Of a stretch of 64,000 nucleotides of DNA, positions 40,748-49,471 are shown in pieces. Every line of letters begins with the position of its first letter. The stretch's first letter is position 1. A program made the position numbers and the translations under genes. Below the pieces are notes generated by a model. The model did not search any database, was not told the DNA's origin, and saw nothing but the letters and a program-made list of their open reading frames with translations. Source of the stretch: an uncultured Pseudodesulfovibrio sp. (GTDB lineage Bacteria > Desulfobacterota > Desulfovibrionia > Desulfovibrionales > Desulfovibrionaceae); the NCBI RefSeq assembly GCF_963662885.1, contig NZ_OY760055.1, positions 444,001-508,000 on the forward strand, in the 5' to 3' direction.

Positions 40748-40763
40748 GGCAAGCCCTTTGCCG
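40748..40763 (-). promoter_or_regulatory. Candidate sigma-54 promoter of adh2–kinase–regulator
   Basis: Minus-strand CGGCAA–AGGGC–TTGCC has GG and GC at the right distance but deviates at the outer bases. It is 56 bases before adh2. It suggests autoregulation by the encoded regulator. Confidence 0.5.
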
Positions 40764-40882
40764 AGGTTCTCGTTTTTGCACCACACTTCTGCATCGGCTG
40801 ACGGCCATGAAACGGCCCCCCTCCGGACCTTGTGAAAAAGCGGAAGATTTCGGGGAAATGATAGCGGGGTCTACGGCGGGAA

Positions 40883-40908
40883 GGGGCTTGCCGGTGTTGG
40901 CAAGCCCC
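40883..40908 (-). terminator. Hairpin downstream of the FkbM gene
   Basis: A perfect 10-bp stem GGGGCTTGCC / GGCAAGCCCC with a 6-base loop, about 60 bases after the FkbM gene on the minus strand, followed by TTCC. Likely terminator separating it from the adh2 promoter. Confidence 0.6.
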
Positions 40909-40969
40909 CTCCGGGCGTGGTCGGAATCGGCCCTTTTGAGCCGCGAGGTGAAAGCGGTCGGTCGCTCGC

Positions 40970-42064
40970 CTACACAGGGAGGCCGTACAGTATGGTTTCA
41001 CAATATGACGGCGTGTGGTGTCCTATGTAATAGCGGTAGTTCGGATCGATTTTGCGCAACTGCAACGGGATGGAAACCCGCTGCTCAGGCGTGTGGTAAA
41101 TGGATATCTGCAGCTTGGGGCGATATTTTCTCAACACATTTTCGGCGCCCTCGATGGCTTGCGGTTCGGCCGCCTCGACATCCATTTTGATCATGGTCGG
41201 GACGACGCCGTTTTCCTCGCAGTAGTGGTCGATGGTCACGGCTTCTACCGAACGGGTCGGGGAGATGAAGTCCTTGCCACCGGGATTCAGAATTCTGGAG
41301 GCGGTCTCCGTGACCTGCAACGTGATGGTTTCGTTTTTGTTCCAGACACACTTGTTGACGATGATCGATTTGCCGTTGGTTATGCCGGCGGCAACCTGCC
41401 TGAGTTTGGGCAGCATCTCCTCAAAGGGCTCGAAAGTGTGCACTTCGCAATTGTCGGCCATGGAGTGGTACAGCAGGTCCGTATCACCGTCATAGCCGCC
41501 GCAATTGAGGATAATGTCACCGTCTTCCGCCTTGACCAGCGGGTGGGCGTACTGAGGGTACAGCAGGTGTTGCGAACTGGTCAGCCAACGTTCGTAGTAT
41601 TTGAACCCCTGGGCAAAGGCGAAGCGGGATTCGTCATTGCCGAACGCGTCCATCAGTGCATCCAGTTCGGCTTTTTGTTCCTCAATGACTCTTGCTCCGT
41701 CCCTCACCAACTTGTACTCGGGATCGCCGATGTAGATTTCTACGGGGTCACAGCCCTGGGCAACAAGCTGTTGATAGATGGCCGGCGACGCATAGCTCGC
41801 AATGAAGATCGGCAAGCCGCTGGCCACTGCGTCCTTTGCCGAGATGACGGAAACCGATTCAACCGTGCTTCCCCAAAGGTTCGCATTGTTGTCGACGAAA
41901 TGTGCGACCGTCCCGCCAATGGTTTCCCAGTTCCTTTTCAATTCCCTGCCGCATCCGCCTGCTCCGAAAATCACTATGGAGTCGTAAAGCCTGCTGGCCA
42001 GCGGTAAGGTTTGGGAGGTGAACATGAAGTCTTTTCGGTCGCCATTGTAGTAATCCATGAACAT
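40970..42064 (-). CDS. FkbM-family methyltransferase with N-terminal Rossmann domain
   Basis: 364 residues. The N-terminal half starts with a nucleotide-binding type motif SIVIFGAGGCGRELKRNWE. The C-terminal half is an FkbM SAM-dependent methyltransferase: DIILNCGGYDGDTDLLYHSM for SAM (near residue 185), EVHTFEPFEEML, and MIKMDVEAAEPQAIEGAEN. It probably O-methylates a sugar of a surface glycan or lipid. DNA here is visibly AT-richer than the flanking adh2 and molybdopterin genes, and no glycan genes adjoin, so it may be a transferred single gene. ATG 42064 has AGAAGAGG upstream. Confidence 0.82.
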   Translation of the reverse strand: MFMDYYNGDRKDFMFTSQTLPLASRLYDSIVIFGAGGCGRELKRNWETIGGTVAHFVDNNANLWGSTVESVSVISAKDAVASGLPIFIASYASPAIYQQLVAQGCDPVEIYIGDPEYKLVRDGARVIEEQKAELDALMDAFGNDESRFAFAQGFKYYERWLTSSQHLLYPQYAHPLVKAEDGDIILNCGGYDGDTDLLYHSMADNCEVHTFEPFEEMLPKLRQVAAGITNGKSIIVNKCVWNKNETITLQVTETASRILNPGGKDFISPTRSVEAVTIDHYCEENGVVPTMIKMDVEAAEPQAIEGAENVLRKYRPKLQISIYHTPEQRVSIPLQLRKIDPNYRYYIGHHTPSYCETILYGLPV

Positions 42065-42684
42065 GAGGAACCTCTTCTGGTCTGTTGGACAGTTTCTGAG
42101 AGAGACCCGAGCCGGACTTGTGGCAATCGACATTCATGGGGAGTCGCATGTTCAGTTGTTCTAGACGCAGTAGGACGTGCTACAAACGTCTACAGTGGCA
42201 AATGGTGTGTGAGAATGTGTCGAATGGTTGAGGTATATTGGATTTTCTACTCCTTTGTTTTCCCATAGCACAACACGGTATATTTACAAATCATTGTTTT
42301 TCTCACGATTGCATATTCTTGCAACCGGGTGGTAAAATGGTCAGGGCCAATGGTATTGTCGGGCTCAACGGTTTTAACCGGTATCCTTTCCAATGGCGTC
42401 TTCAGGTGTAGAAGTATCCTGCAGATGGTAATGGTTGCCGATTATGCCCGTTTGAGGAAAAGAGATTTCTATCTGCAGTGATTATTCTTTACCTGAGTAT
42501 GGTATAGGGGCTCCGAGGGTGGAGAATCTATTCGAGGCCATCCTTGGGTGGTAGCGGCGTATTTTTTCCAGCGGCAAAATGGGAAGGCGCCGTCTAATCA
42601 TTCCACAACAGGCCGATTACGGGCACACTGGCCCATGATCGCCGGAACATCCGCAGAGCTATATTACCAGGGAAGGAGGCAAGT
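42065..42684. other. AT-rich intergenic region with a long dyad
   Basis: I see no gene in this 620-base gap between divergent genes. It contains an inverted repeat CTGCAGAT (42419–42426) / ATCTGCAG (42471–42478) and a small CGGTT-TT-AACCG dyad near 42370. The last 20 bases hold the ribosome binding site GGAAGGAGG of the molybdopterin gene. It must include the promoters of both flanking genes. Confidence 0.5.
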
Positions 42685-44805
42685 ATGGCAAATACAACCA
42701 TTACCCGATCTTCATGCAGGGGTTGCCACGGCGTCTGCCAGCTCCTCGTCCACCAGGACGAGACCGGCAGGATCGTCAAGATCACCGGCGATCCGGACAG
42801 TCCGACCAGCAAGGGGTACATCTGCCCCAAGGGTGCGCGGGCGGCCGACACCCTGTACCACCCGGACCGGATCACCCGGCCGATGCTGCGTGAAAAGGGG
42901 CGTGGCGAAGGGGCGTGGCGTGCCATTGAATGGGACGAGGCCCTGGATCTGATGGAGAGCCATTTCAAGCGGATCATCGACGAACATGGTCCCGAATACA
43001 TCGCCATCGCGCAGGGAACCGGGCGACCCTATACGGAGTTCACGCCGCGGTTCTGCAACGCGCTCGGTTCCCCGAACCATGTCTCGCCCGCGCACAACTG
43101 CTACGTGCCTCGCAACATCTGCGCCGGGATGACCATGGGCTGGTTCCCCCAGCCGGACATCTATGGCCGCTCCGGGACCATGCCGCGCTGTATCATGGTC
43201 TTCGGCAGCAACATCATGGAGTCGGGCGGCGAGGGCGGCTATTGCGGCAAGATGGTCACCAAGGCCCTGGAGAATGCGGACAGGACCATCATCATCGATC
43301 CCCGGCGCATCAAGGCCTGCGAAGGCAGCGACTACCACCTGGCCCTGCGGCCCGGGTCGGAATGTGCGCTGATGCTCGCCTTGATCCACGCGGTCATCGT
43401 CAATGACGCCTACGACAAGGAATTTGTGGAGAACTACTGCTCCGGCTTCGACAAACTGCAGGCCCACATTCAGCCCTTCACGCCCCAGTGGGCGCAGGAG
43501 ATCACCGGCGTGTCCGCGTCGCTGATCGAGGAGGCGGCCCTGACCTTTGCCCGCACCGGCCCTTCGGCGCTGATCTGGGGCAACGGCATCGACGAGAGCG
43601 TGTCCGCGTTCCAGACCGCGCGCGCCGTATTCCTTCTGCTCGCATTGTGCGGCAGCATCGACGTGCCCGGCGGCATGGTCCGCTGGGTGCCGCCCGCGAA
43701 CCTGCGGCCCAAGTCGCACATGGTGGACCACTCGGTTCAGGGTGCGCAGTTCCTCTCGCCCGAGCAGCAGAATAAGTGCATCAGCCCGTTCCCGCTCTGT
43801 CCGGGGGCGCATCCGCCGACCTTCTGGCAGGCTTGTGTGGACGGCAAACCTTACAAGCCCAAGGCCATCTGGCTGATCGGCACCAACCCGATCATGACCC
43901 ACACCCGTGGCGACGTGGTCCAGAGCGCCCTGCGCGACCACATGGAATTCGTGGTCACCTCCGATTTCTTCATGACCCCCACGGCCGCCGTGTCCGATCT
44001 GGTCCTTCCTGCCGCCCACTGGCTGGAACAGGAGGACGTGGTCTATTTTCACAAGATATGGTGCGTGCTGTCCCGCAAGAAGCTGGCCCAGGTCGGCGAG
44101 GCGCGCGATGATCGGGCGGTGATGCTCGACATGGCCCACCGCCTTGGCCTGGACGAGGCCTTCCCCTGGAAGGATTGGGACGACTATCTGAAATGGATTC
44201 TGGAGCCGTCGGGCATGACCTTCGACGAGTTCGCCGAAAAGGACATCCTGTTCGGCGACATGGAATACCGGAAGTACGAGAAGGAAGGGTTCAAGACCCC
44301 GAGCGGCAAGTTCGAACTCTATTCCAACGTGATGGAGCACATGGGGCTGGACCCCATGCCCGTGTACACGGAGCCGCCGCTGTCTCCTGTCTCCACCCCG
44401 GAGTTGCTGGACGACTATCCCTTCATCCTCATGACCGGCTGCAAGATCAAGGGCTTCTTCCACACCGAAGGACGCAACATCCCAGCCCTGCGCAAGCTCC
44501 ATCCCGATCCGATGGTGGACATGCACCCCGAGGACGCCAGAGCGCTCGGCCTTGAGGCCGGGCAAATGGTCGAGGTGTCCACCCCGTACGGCAGGCAGCA
44601 GTTCAAGCTGCATCCCGACGATCGGCTGCAACGGGGCGTTGTTCACGCCGAGCACGCCTGGTGGTTCCCCGAGCGGGAAGAGCCCGACTTCGGTTGCTTC
44701 ACCAGCAACGCGAACATGCTCTTCGGCAACGAGCACTTTGATCCCATCTCCGGTGCGCAGCCTTTGAAGTGTCTGCTGTGTGCGGTCCATCCGCTCTCGG
44801 AGTGA
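42685..44805 (+). CDS. Molybdopterin-dependent oxidoreductase, second orphan catalytic subunit
   Basis: 706 residues of the DMSO-reductase superfamily, related to but clearly distinct from the enzyme at 5159. Cys11, Cys14, Cys18 and Cys47 bind the [4Fe-4S] cluster (CRGCHGVC … GYICPKG). The likely metal ligand is Cys139 in HNCYVPRN. The molybdopterin-binding blocks IIIDPRRIKACEGSD and LIGTNPIMTHTRGD are present, and the C-terminal domain starts near FILMTGCKIKGFFHTEGRN. There is no twin-arginine signal and no partner subunit gene, so it is a stand-alone cytosolic enzyme. The substrate is unknown. A perfect terminator follows at 44836. Confidence 0.88.
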   Translation: MANTTITRSSCRGCHGVCQLLVHQDETGRIVKITGDPDSPTSKGYICPKGARAADTLYHPDRITRPMLREKGRGEGAWRAIEWDEALDLMESHFKRIIDEHGPEYIAIAQGTGRPYTEFTPRFCNALGSPNHVSPAHNCYVPRNICAGMTMGWFPQPDIYGRSGTMPRCIMVFGSNIMESGGEGGYCGKMVTKALENADRTIIIDPRRIKACEGSDYHLALRPGSECALMLALIHAVIVNDAYDKEFVENYCSGFDKLQAHIQPFTPQWAQEITGVSASLIEEAALTFARTGPSALIWGNGIDESVSAFQTARAVFLLLALCGSIDVPGGMVRWVPPANLRPKSHMVDHSVQGAQFLSPEQQNKCISPFPLCPGAHPPTFWQACVDGKPYKPKAIWLIGTNPIMTHTRGDVVQSALRDHMEFVVTSDFFMTPTAAVSDLVLPAAHWLEQEDVVYFHKIWCVLSRKKLAQVGEARDDRAVMLDMAHRLGLDEAFPWKDWDDYLKWILEPSGMTFDEFAEKDILFGDMEYRKYEKEGFKTPSGKFELYSNVMEHMGLDPMPVYTEPPLSPVSTPELLDDYPFILMTGCKIKGFFHTEGRNIPALRKLHPDPMVDMHPEDARALGLEAGQMVEVSTPYGRQQFKLHPDDRLQRGVVHAEHAWWFPEREEPDFGCFTSNANMLFGNEHFDPISGAQPLKCLLCAVHPLSE

Positions 44806-44835
44806 TCGAGGGAACCGAGCTCTTCACCAATAAAA

Positions 44836-44869
44836 ATGCCCCGCAAGGACTTCGGTCCTTGCGGGGCAT
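44836..44869. terminator. Terminator between the molybdopterin gene and the Nif11 gene
   Basis: A 15-bp perfect stem (ATGCCCCGCAAGGAC / GTCCTTGCGGGGCAT) with a TTCG tetraloop; it serves the plus-strand gene, and on the minus strand it is followed by TTTTTAT, so it works for both. Confidence 0.9.
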
Positions 44870-44928
44870 TGGTTTGCAACAGGCGATTTCCGTGATTCTC
44901 TCACGGGTCCGCCGCGCAGGATATGGTT

Positions 44929-45150
44929 CTAGGTCCACCAGATCATGCGCGCCGGCGGGTTGCCGGTCCGGGTGAAATCATCGCCGTTCTCCTGAAGCAC
45001 TTCGTCCAGCTCTTCGACCGTGAAGTCGTAGCCGTCCTCTTTGGCCGTTTCGACAAAGGCTTCCTTGGTGGAAATGGCATTGTATTTGGTCTTGACGTTC
45101 TTATCCTCTCCGCCTGCGATCAGCAGACGTTCCACTTCTTTCTTGGACAT
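44929..45150 (-). CDS. Nif11-type small protein (RiPP-leader-like)
   Basis: 73 residues. The segment TKEAFVETAKEDGYDFTVEELDEVLQENG is the Nif11 domain, known from nitrogen-fixation-associated proteins and from leader peptides of some ribosomal natural products. There is no double-glycine cleavage site. After the domain comes a short tail DDFTRTGNPPARMIWWT ending in two tryptophans. ATG 45150 has AAAGGAG upstream. No lanthionine synthetase, radical-SAM maturase or peptidase-transporter gene is in the window, so it may be an orphan precursor or a small regulatory protein. Confidence 0.75.
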   Translation of the reverse strand: MSKKEVERLLIAGGEDKNVKTKYNAISTKEAFVETAKEDGYDFTVEELDEVLQENGDDFTRTGNPPARMIWWT

Positions 45151-45361
45151 GGCGATGCTCCTTTTGGGCAACAAACAGGGGTATGGCGCTGTTCGGATCG
45201 GAAGAGCCGACAAGCAGGGAAACGGACAGGCATGAAGCCGGACATGGACAATGAGTCAATGTTAGCTTGGGGCCGATAGCACCGTCAAGTGTCTGTTTTA
45301 GTCCGGGAATCAATGTTTGCCGGATTGGCAGGCCGGGCGGGGCGCACGGAGAGGTGTGCGG

Positions 45362-46264
45362 TTATTCCACCGCGCCGACGAGTTCGTTGACGTCATCGAC
45401 TCCCGTTTCCTCCATGAACTCGATAAGCTCGTCGAGAATGTCCATAGTCGCAGTGGGTTTCAGAAGGTTGGCCGTGCCGATGGCCACGGCGTTGGCCCCG
45501 GCCAGGAGGAATTCGACGGCATCCTCGCCGGTCATGATGCCGCCCATGCCGATGACGGGCAGGTCCACGGCCTGGGCCACCTGATAGACCATGCGGACGG
45601 CCACGGGTTTCACGGCCGGACCGGACAGGCCGCCCTGCTTGGTGGACAGCACGAATTTGCGGCGGTGGACGTCGATGCGCGAACCGAGAAGCGTGTTGAT
45701 CAGCGAGACCGCGTCGGCCCCGCCTTTCTCCACGGCGCGGGCGATGGCCGAGATGTCGGTGACGTTCGGGCTCAGTTTGACGATCAGGGGCTGCACGGCC
45801 ACGGCTTTGACCGCACGGGTCACGGTTTCGGCCATGGCCGGGGCCACGCCGAACGCCACGCCGCCTTCCTTGACGTTCGGGCAGGAAATGTTCAGCTCCA
45901 ACAAGTCCACGTCGGCGCAGGCCAATCGCTCGGCCACCTCGACGTACTCGTCGATGGTCCGGCCCGCGATGTTCACCGCGATCTTGGTGTCGAATCCGCG
46001 CAGGAAGGGGATGTCGTCCTGGCAAAAGGCTTCCACGCCGGGGTTTTGCAGTCCGACCGCGTTGAGGATGCCACCGTATGCCTCGGCTATGCGGGGCGGC
46101 TGGTTCCCGGCCCAGGGGGTGTTGGCTACGCCCTTGACCACGACGCAGCCGATCCGGTTCAAGTCCACGTAGTCCACGAAGTCCTTGCCGGACCCGAAAG
46201 TTCCGGAGGCGGTCATGATGGGGTTTTTCAGTTCCACACCGGCAATGTTCACGCCCAGCTTCAT
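45362..46264 (-). CDS. pyrD: Dihydroorotate dehydrogenase B, catalytic subunit
   Basis: 300 residues, type 1B PyrD. FMN barrel with LELNISCPNVKEGG (catalytic cysteine of class 1 enzymes in the neighbouring loop), SLINTLLGSRID, GGLSGPAVKPVAVRMV and PVIGMGGIMTGEDAVEFLLAGA. It oxidises dihydroorotate to orotate, passing electrons through PyrK to NAD. Its start overlaps the pyrK stop by 4 bases (ATGA). It is cytosolic and part of the pyrimidine block. Confidence 0.95.
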   Translation of the reverse strand: MKLGVNIAGVELKNPIMTASGTFGSGKDFVDYVDLNRIGCVVVKGVANTPWAGNQPPRIAEAYGGILNAVGLQNPGVEAFCQDDIPFLRGFDTKIAVNIAGRTIDEYVEVAERLACADVDLLELNISCPNVKEGGVAFGVAPAMAETVTRAVKAVAVQPLIVKLSPNVTDISAIARAVEKGGADAVSLINTLLGSRIDVHRRKFVLSTKQGGLSGPAVKPVAVRMVYQVAQAVDLPVIGMGGIMTGEDAVEFLLAGANAVAIGTANLLKPTATMDILDELIEFMEETGVDDVNELVGAVE

Positions 46265-47040
46265 GAGAATACCACCTCTTCGGCGGCGAAGACGGGACCG
46301 TCCTTGCACACCTTGTTATAGGAAAATCCGGCCTCGCTCGTGTCCCGGACCTTGATGACGCAACCCACGCAGCAGCCGAATCCGCAGCCCATTCGGGCTT
46401 CCAGAGAAAGGTAGGCGGGGAGGCCCTTGTCGGCGGCATAGGTCTGCACCGCATGCAGCATGGGGGTCGGGCCGCAGGCGAAGATGGTTCCCTCAAGCCC
46501 GCGTTCCTCGACGATCTTCATGGCGTTGCCGCGCACGCCCACGGAGCCGTCGCGGGTGGCGACCAGGACCTCGCCGTATTGCTCCAACCGGGAGAGGAGG
46601 TACGGATCACTTCGGAAGCTGACAACAATGACATTGCGGCCGGGGAGCCGCTTGCACAGTTCGAGCAGGGGAGGCGTTCCCACGCCGCCGCCGATGATCA
46701 GGTTCGTGTCGCCCGCCTTGTCCAGAGGGAAGCCGTTGCCCAGAGGACCCATGACCTCGATATGCTCGCCGGGGCGGTAGTCCGCAAACTCGCGGGTGCC
46801 CTTGCCTCGACAGGCGTAGACAAGGTGCAGCCGTCCGTTTTCCTTGTCTATTTCACACAAGGAAATGGGGCGGGGAAGGAGTTGCCCCTGATGGCGGCAA
46901 TAGACGCTGACGAACTGGCCGGGACGGGCGGATTCGGCCATGGCCGGGGCCTCGAAGACGAGTTCCCATACGCCCGTGGCGAGCGGCTCGTTGGAGAGGA
47001 TGGTGCAGTGGGTCCGACCCGTTTTGCTTTCCTGGAACAT
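46261..47040 (-). CDS. pyrK: Dihydroorotate dehydrogenase electron-transfer subunit
   Basis: 259 residues. FAD domain (ESARPGQFVSVYC), NAD domain (TNLIIGGGVGTPPLLELCK), and the C-terminal [2Fe-2S] Cys set MGCGFGCCVGCVIKV … VCKDGPVF. It pairs with the catalytic PyrD. ATG 47040 has GAGGGGG upstream. The 298-base gap to the next gene (47041–47338) holds two terminator-like hairpins and probably the promoter of pyrK-pyrD. Confidence 0.93.
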   Translation of the reverse strand: MFQESKTGRTHCTILSNEPLATGVWELVFEAPAMAESARPGQFVSVYCRHQGQLLPRPISLCEIDKENGRLHLVYACRGKGTREFADYRPGEHIEVMGPLGNGFPLDKAGDTNLIIGGGVGTPPLLELCKRLPGRNVIVVSFRSDPYLLSRLEQYGEVLVATRDGSVGVRGNAMKIVEERGLEGTIFACGPTPMLHAVQTYAADKGLPAYLSLEARMGCGFGCCVGCVIKVRDTSEAGFSYNKVCKDGPVFAAEEVVFS

Positions 47041-47233
47041 GGCAAGTTCCCCCTCGATGTTTACTGTTGTCTGCGCCCCAACGGCCCGGGTTTTCGCGCC
47101 TGCAAAGGAAACGGAAACAGTAGCCCCAAACGCCTTTGACGAAGCGGCGGGGCGGGTATTGAGACAAGGGCAGGGACGTTGTTCGCTGAGGGAGGACGCG
47201 TGGCTTGCTCCTCCTGACCGGACATTCCGGCGT

Positions 47234-47300
47234 GGGCGGACACTCATGGAGAGTCCGCCCGGACGCCCGGTGTTCCCTCCCGGCGCGGGTGCGGGAGGGA
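47234..47300 (-). terminator. Two hairpins ending the dctPQM–pyrCE operon
   Basis: TCCCTCCCG (47274–47282) pairs with CGGGAGGGA (47292–47300). A second hairpin pairs GGGCGGAC (47234–47241) with GTCCGCCC (47253–47260) and is extended by CTC/GAG. Both lie just downstream of the small gene at 47339 on the minus strand. Confidence 0.65.
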
Positions 47301-47338
47301 AAGTCGCACCCTTCTCGGGCGCATGAATCAGGGCCCGA

Positions 47339-47665
47339 CTAGGCCCGTTTACTGTCGATTATGCTGGCTGCGACCTTGTTCGTGGCCGCCACCTGTTTGT
47401 TCTCATTCCCGGAGGCGAAGGCCTCGCCGAGATCGGCGACGTAGCCGTTGAAGCGCTTGTACTCCTGCTCGGCAACCTGGGTGGGCAACGGCTGCCCTTC
47501 GTACAGGTTGACGAACTGCTCGGCCGCGGCGGCCAGCAGGAGATAAGGCGCGGCGTTATCGGTATTCTTCGCGCCCTGCTCAAGAGCCAGGGCAGCGCAT
47601 TTCTGGAACCCGAGAATGCCGAAACCTTCCGCATCAAGAGTTTCGGTCAGGAAATCAAACATCAT
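47339..47665 (-). CDS. Small hypothetical protein co-transcribed with pyrE
   Basis: 108 residues, alanine-rich and mostly helical, acidic, with no signal peptide. It begins MMFDFLTETLDAEGFGILGF and ends ATNKVAASIIDSKRA. I do not recognise a family. It follows pyrE by 13 bases and is the last gene of the TRAP–pyrimidine operon before the terminators. Two start codons are adjacent; the second (47662) is better spaced from GGAG. It may be an accessory protein of pyrimidine metabolism (guess from position only). Confidence 0.7.
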   Translation of the reverse strand: MMFDFLTETLDAEGFGILGFQKCAALALEQGAKNTDNAAPYLLLAAAAEQFVNLYEGQPLPTQVAEQEYKRFNGYVADLGEAFASGNENKQVAATNKVAASIIDSKRA

Positions 47666-47678
47666 TCACTCCAAATCG

Positions 47679-48374
47679 TTACTTAGCAATTTCGGTCGAT
47701 CCGCCGTGGTTGCCGGACCAGACCAGGGGTTCGTTCAGGAAGGCTTCGACCTCGCCGAGAGTCTTGGTGTCGAAGTAGTTGTTGTTCTTGCAGACATCCA
47801 AAACGTCCCACCACGTGGCGAGCCAGTGGAGACGCAGGTCGTGATGCAGCAGGTTGTCACGGGTTTCCTTGAACATGTCGTAGTAGAAGACGACCATGGC
47901 GTCCGTGACCTGTGCTCCGGCCTTCCTGAGGGCCTCGCAAAATTTGATCTTGCTGCCGCCGTCCGTGGTCAGGTCCTCAACGAGGAGGACGCGCTGCCCT
48001 TCTGTGATGTCGCCTTCGATCTGGGCGTCACGGCCGAATCCTTTGGGTTTTTTGCGGACGTACTGCATGGGGATGTTCATCTTGTCGGCGATCCAGGCCG
48101 CAAAGGGGATGCCTGCGGTCTCGCCACCGGCAACAGCGTCGAACTGCTCGAAACCGACTTCGCGCAGGAGTATGGAGACGCAGAAGTCCATCAGCGTATT
48201 GCGGATGCGCGGATAGGAAATCAGCTTGCGGCAGTCAATGTACACGGGGCTCGCCAGGCCGGACGTGAACATGTAGGGCTTGTCGGCCTGGAAATGCACT
48301 GCCTTGATTTCAAGCAGCATCTTCGCCGTCATTTCGGCCATCAGTTCCCTGCTGGGAAAGGTGCTCGGAAACAT
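47679..48374 (-). CDS. pyrE: Orotate phosphoribosyltransferase
   Basis: 231 residues with the PRPP-binding motif RVLLVEDLTTDGGSK near residue 130 and the N-terminal block FTSGLASPVYIDCRKLISYP. It converts orotate and PRPP to OMP. The C-terminal extension WWDVLDVCKNNNYF is longer than in minimal enzymes. It follows pyrC by 20 bases and is part of the TRAP–amidohydrolase–pyrC–pyrE string. Confidence 0.93.
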   Translation of the reverse strand: MFPSTFPSRELMAEMTAKMLLEIKAVHFQADKPYMFTSGLASPVYIDCRKLISYPRIRNTLMDFCVSILLREVGFEQFDAVAGGETAGIPFAAWIADKMNIPMQYVRKKPKGFGRDAQIEGDITEGQRVLLVEDLTTDGGSKIKFCEALRKAGAQVTDAMVVFYYDMFKETRDNLLHHDLRLHWLATWWDVLDVCKNNNYFDTKTLGEVEAFLNEPLVWSGNHGGSTEIAK

Positions 48375-48394
48375 CTCTCAACTCCCTTTGGATA

Positions 48395-49471
48395 TTAAAA
48401 TGTTGTATTGTCCTGTCCGTCGCGGCCTTCGACCTGCCAGTACAGGGCAAAACCTGGATCGAATATGGTCACCGGGCCATCCTCGGTCATGATCCTTTCC
48501 GGAATGGCGACCGGATGTTCACGCCTGCAAAGCGTGATCCGGGACGAATTCGCTTGCAGGTTATAAAAGGCCGGGCCGCTCATTGCAACAAACGTCTCGA
48601 GCGTGTCGAGGCTGCCTTCCTCCTCGAAGACGGCAGCCACACAGGCCAGGGCCGTGGGAGCGTTGAAAATTCCTGCGCTGCCTGCCGCCCGCATTTTGGC
48701 TGCGTCGGGGTGCGGCGCGGAGTCCGAGCCGAAGAAGAAGCGCGCATCACCGGAAACCGCCGCACAGCGGATTGCCTTGCGGTCTTCCGGCCCTTTGGCA
48801 ACCGGCAGGCAGTAGTAATGGGGATGGATGCCGCCCGAAAGAATGTGGCTGCGGGTAAGGACCAGGTGGTGCGGAGTGATGGTTGCGGCCAGATTGCGGT
48901 CGGCCGAGAGGACGTACTCGACGCCGTGGGCCGAGGTGACGTGTTCCAGGACAATGCGCAGTTCCGGCAACCGGCGGCGGAGCGGGTCCAGAACCTGGTC
49001 CACGAAGACCGCCTCGCGATCGAAGATGTCCACGTCCTGGTCGGTTACCTCGCCGTGTACGGACAGAACCATCCCGGTTTCGGCCATGCGTTCCAATACC
49101 GGCATGACCCGGTCTATGTCCCGGACGCCGTTGTCGGAGTTGGTTGTGGCTCCGGCCGGGAAGAGCTTCACGGCCTTGACGAAACCGGAGGACGCGGCCC
49201 GGTCGATCTCTTCCGGTGTTGTCGATTCGGTAAGATACAGGGTCATCAGCGGCTCGAAATCACAGCCTTCCGGAAGGGCGTCCAGCACCCGCTGCCTGTA
49301 GTCGGCCGCATCGGACACGGTGGTCGCCGGCGGGACCACGTTGGGCATGACGATGGCCCGTCCGAAGTCGCGGGCTGTCCACTCGGCAACGGCGCGCAGC
49401 ATCGAACCGTCGCGCAGGTGCGCGTGCCAGTCGTCGGGTCGGCGGATGGTCAGTTCGTTCACAGACATCAT
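48395..49471 (-). CDS. pyrC: Dihydroorotase, class II (E. coli type)
   Basis: 358 residues. The metal-binding HxH is in DDWHAHLRDGSM; the lysine expected to be carboxylated is in FVKAVKLFPAGATTNSD; later zinc ligands are in VLSVHGE, LEHVTSAHG, and the catalytic aspartate in FFGSDSAPH. It interconverts N-carbamoyl-aspartate and dihydroorotate. The start codon overlaps the stop of the amidohydrolase (ATGATG), so the two are co-translated. This is the short class found in enterobacteria rather than the PyrB-linked class. Confidence 0.95.
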   Translation of the reverse strand: MMSVNELTIRRPDDWHAHLRDGSMLRAVAEWTARDFGRAIVMPNVVPPATTVSDAADYRQRVLDALPEGCDFEPLMTLYLTESTTPEEIDRAASSGFVKAVKLFPAGATTNSDNGVRDIDRVMPVLERMAETGMVLSVHGEVTDQDVDIFDREAVFVDQVLDPLRRRLPELRIVLEHVTSAHGVEYVLSADRNLAATITPHHLVLTRSHILSGGIHPHYYCLPVAKGPEDRKAIRCAAVSGDARFFFGSDSAPHPDAAKMRAAGSAGIFNAPTALACVAAVFEEEGSLDTLETFVAMSGPAFYNLQANSSRITLCRREHPVAIPERIMTEDGPVTIFDPGFALYWQVEGRDGQDNTTF

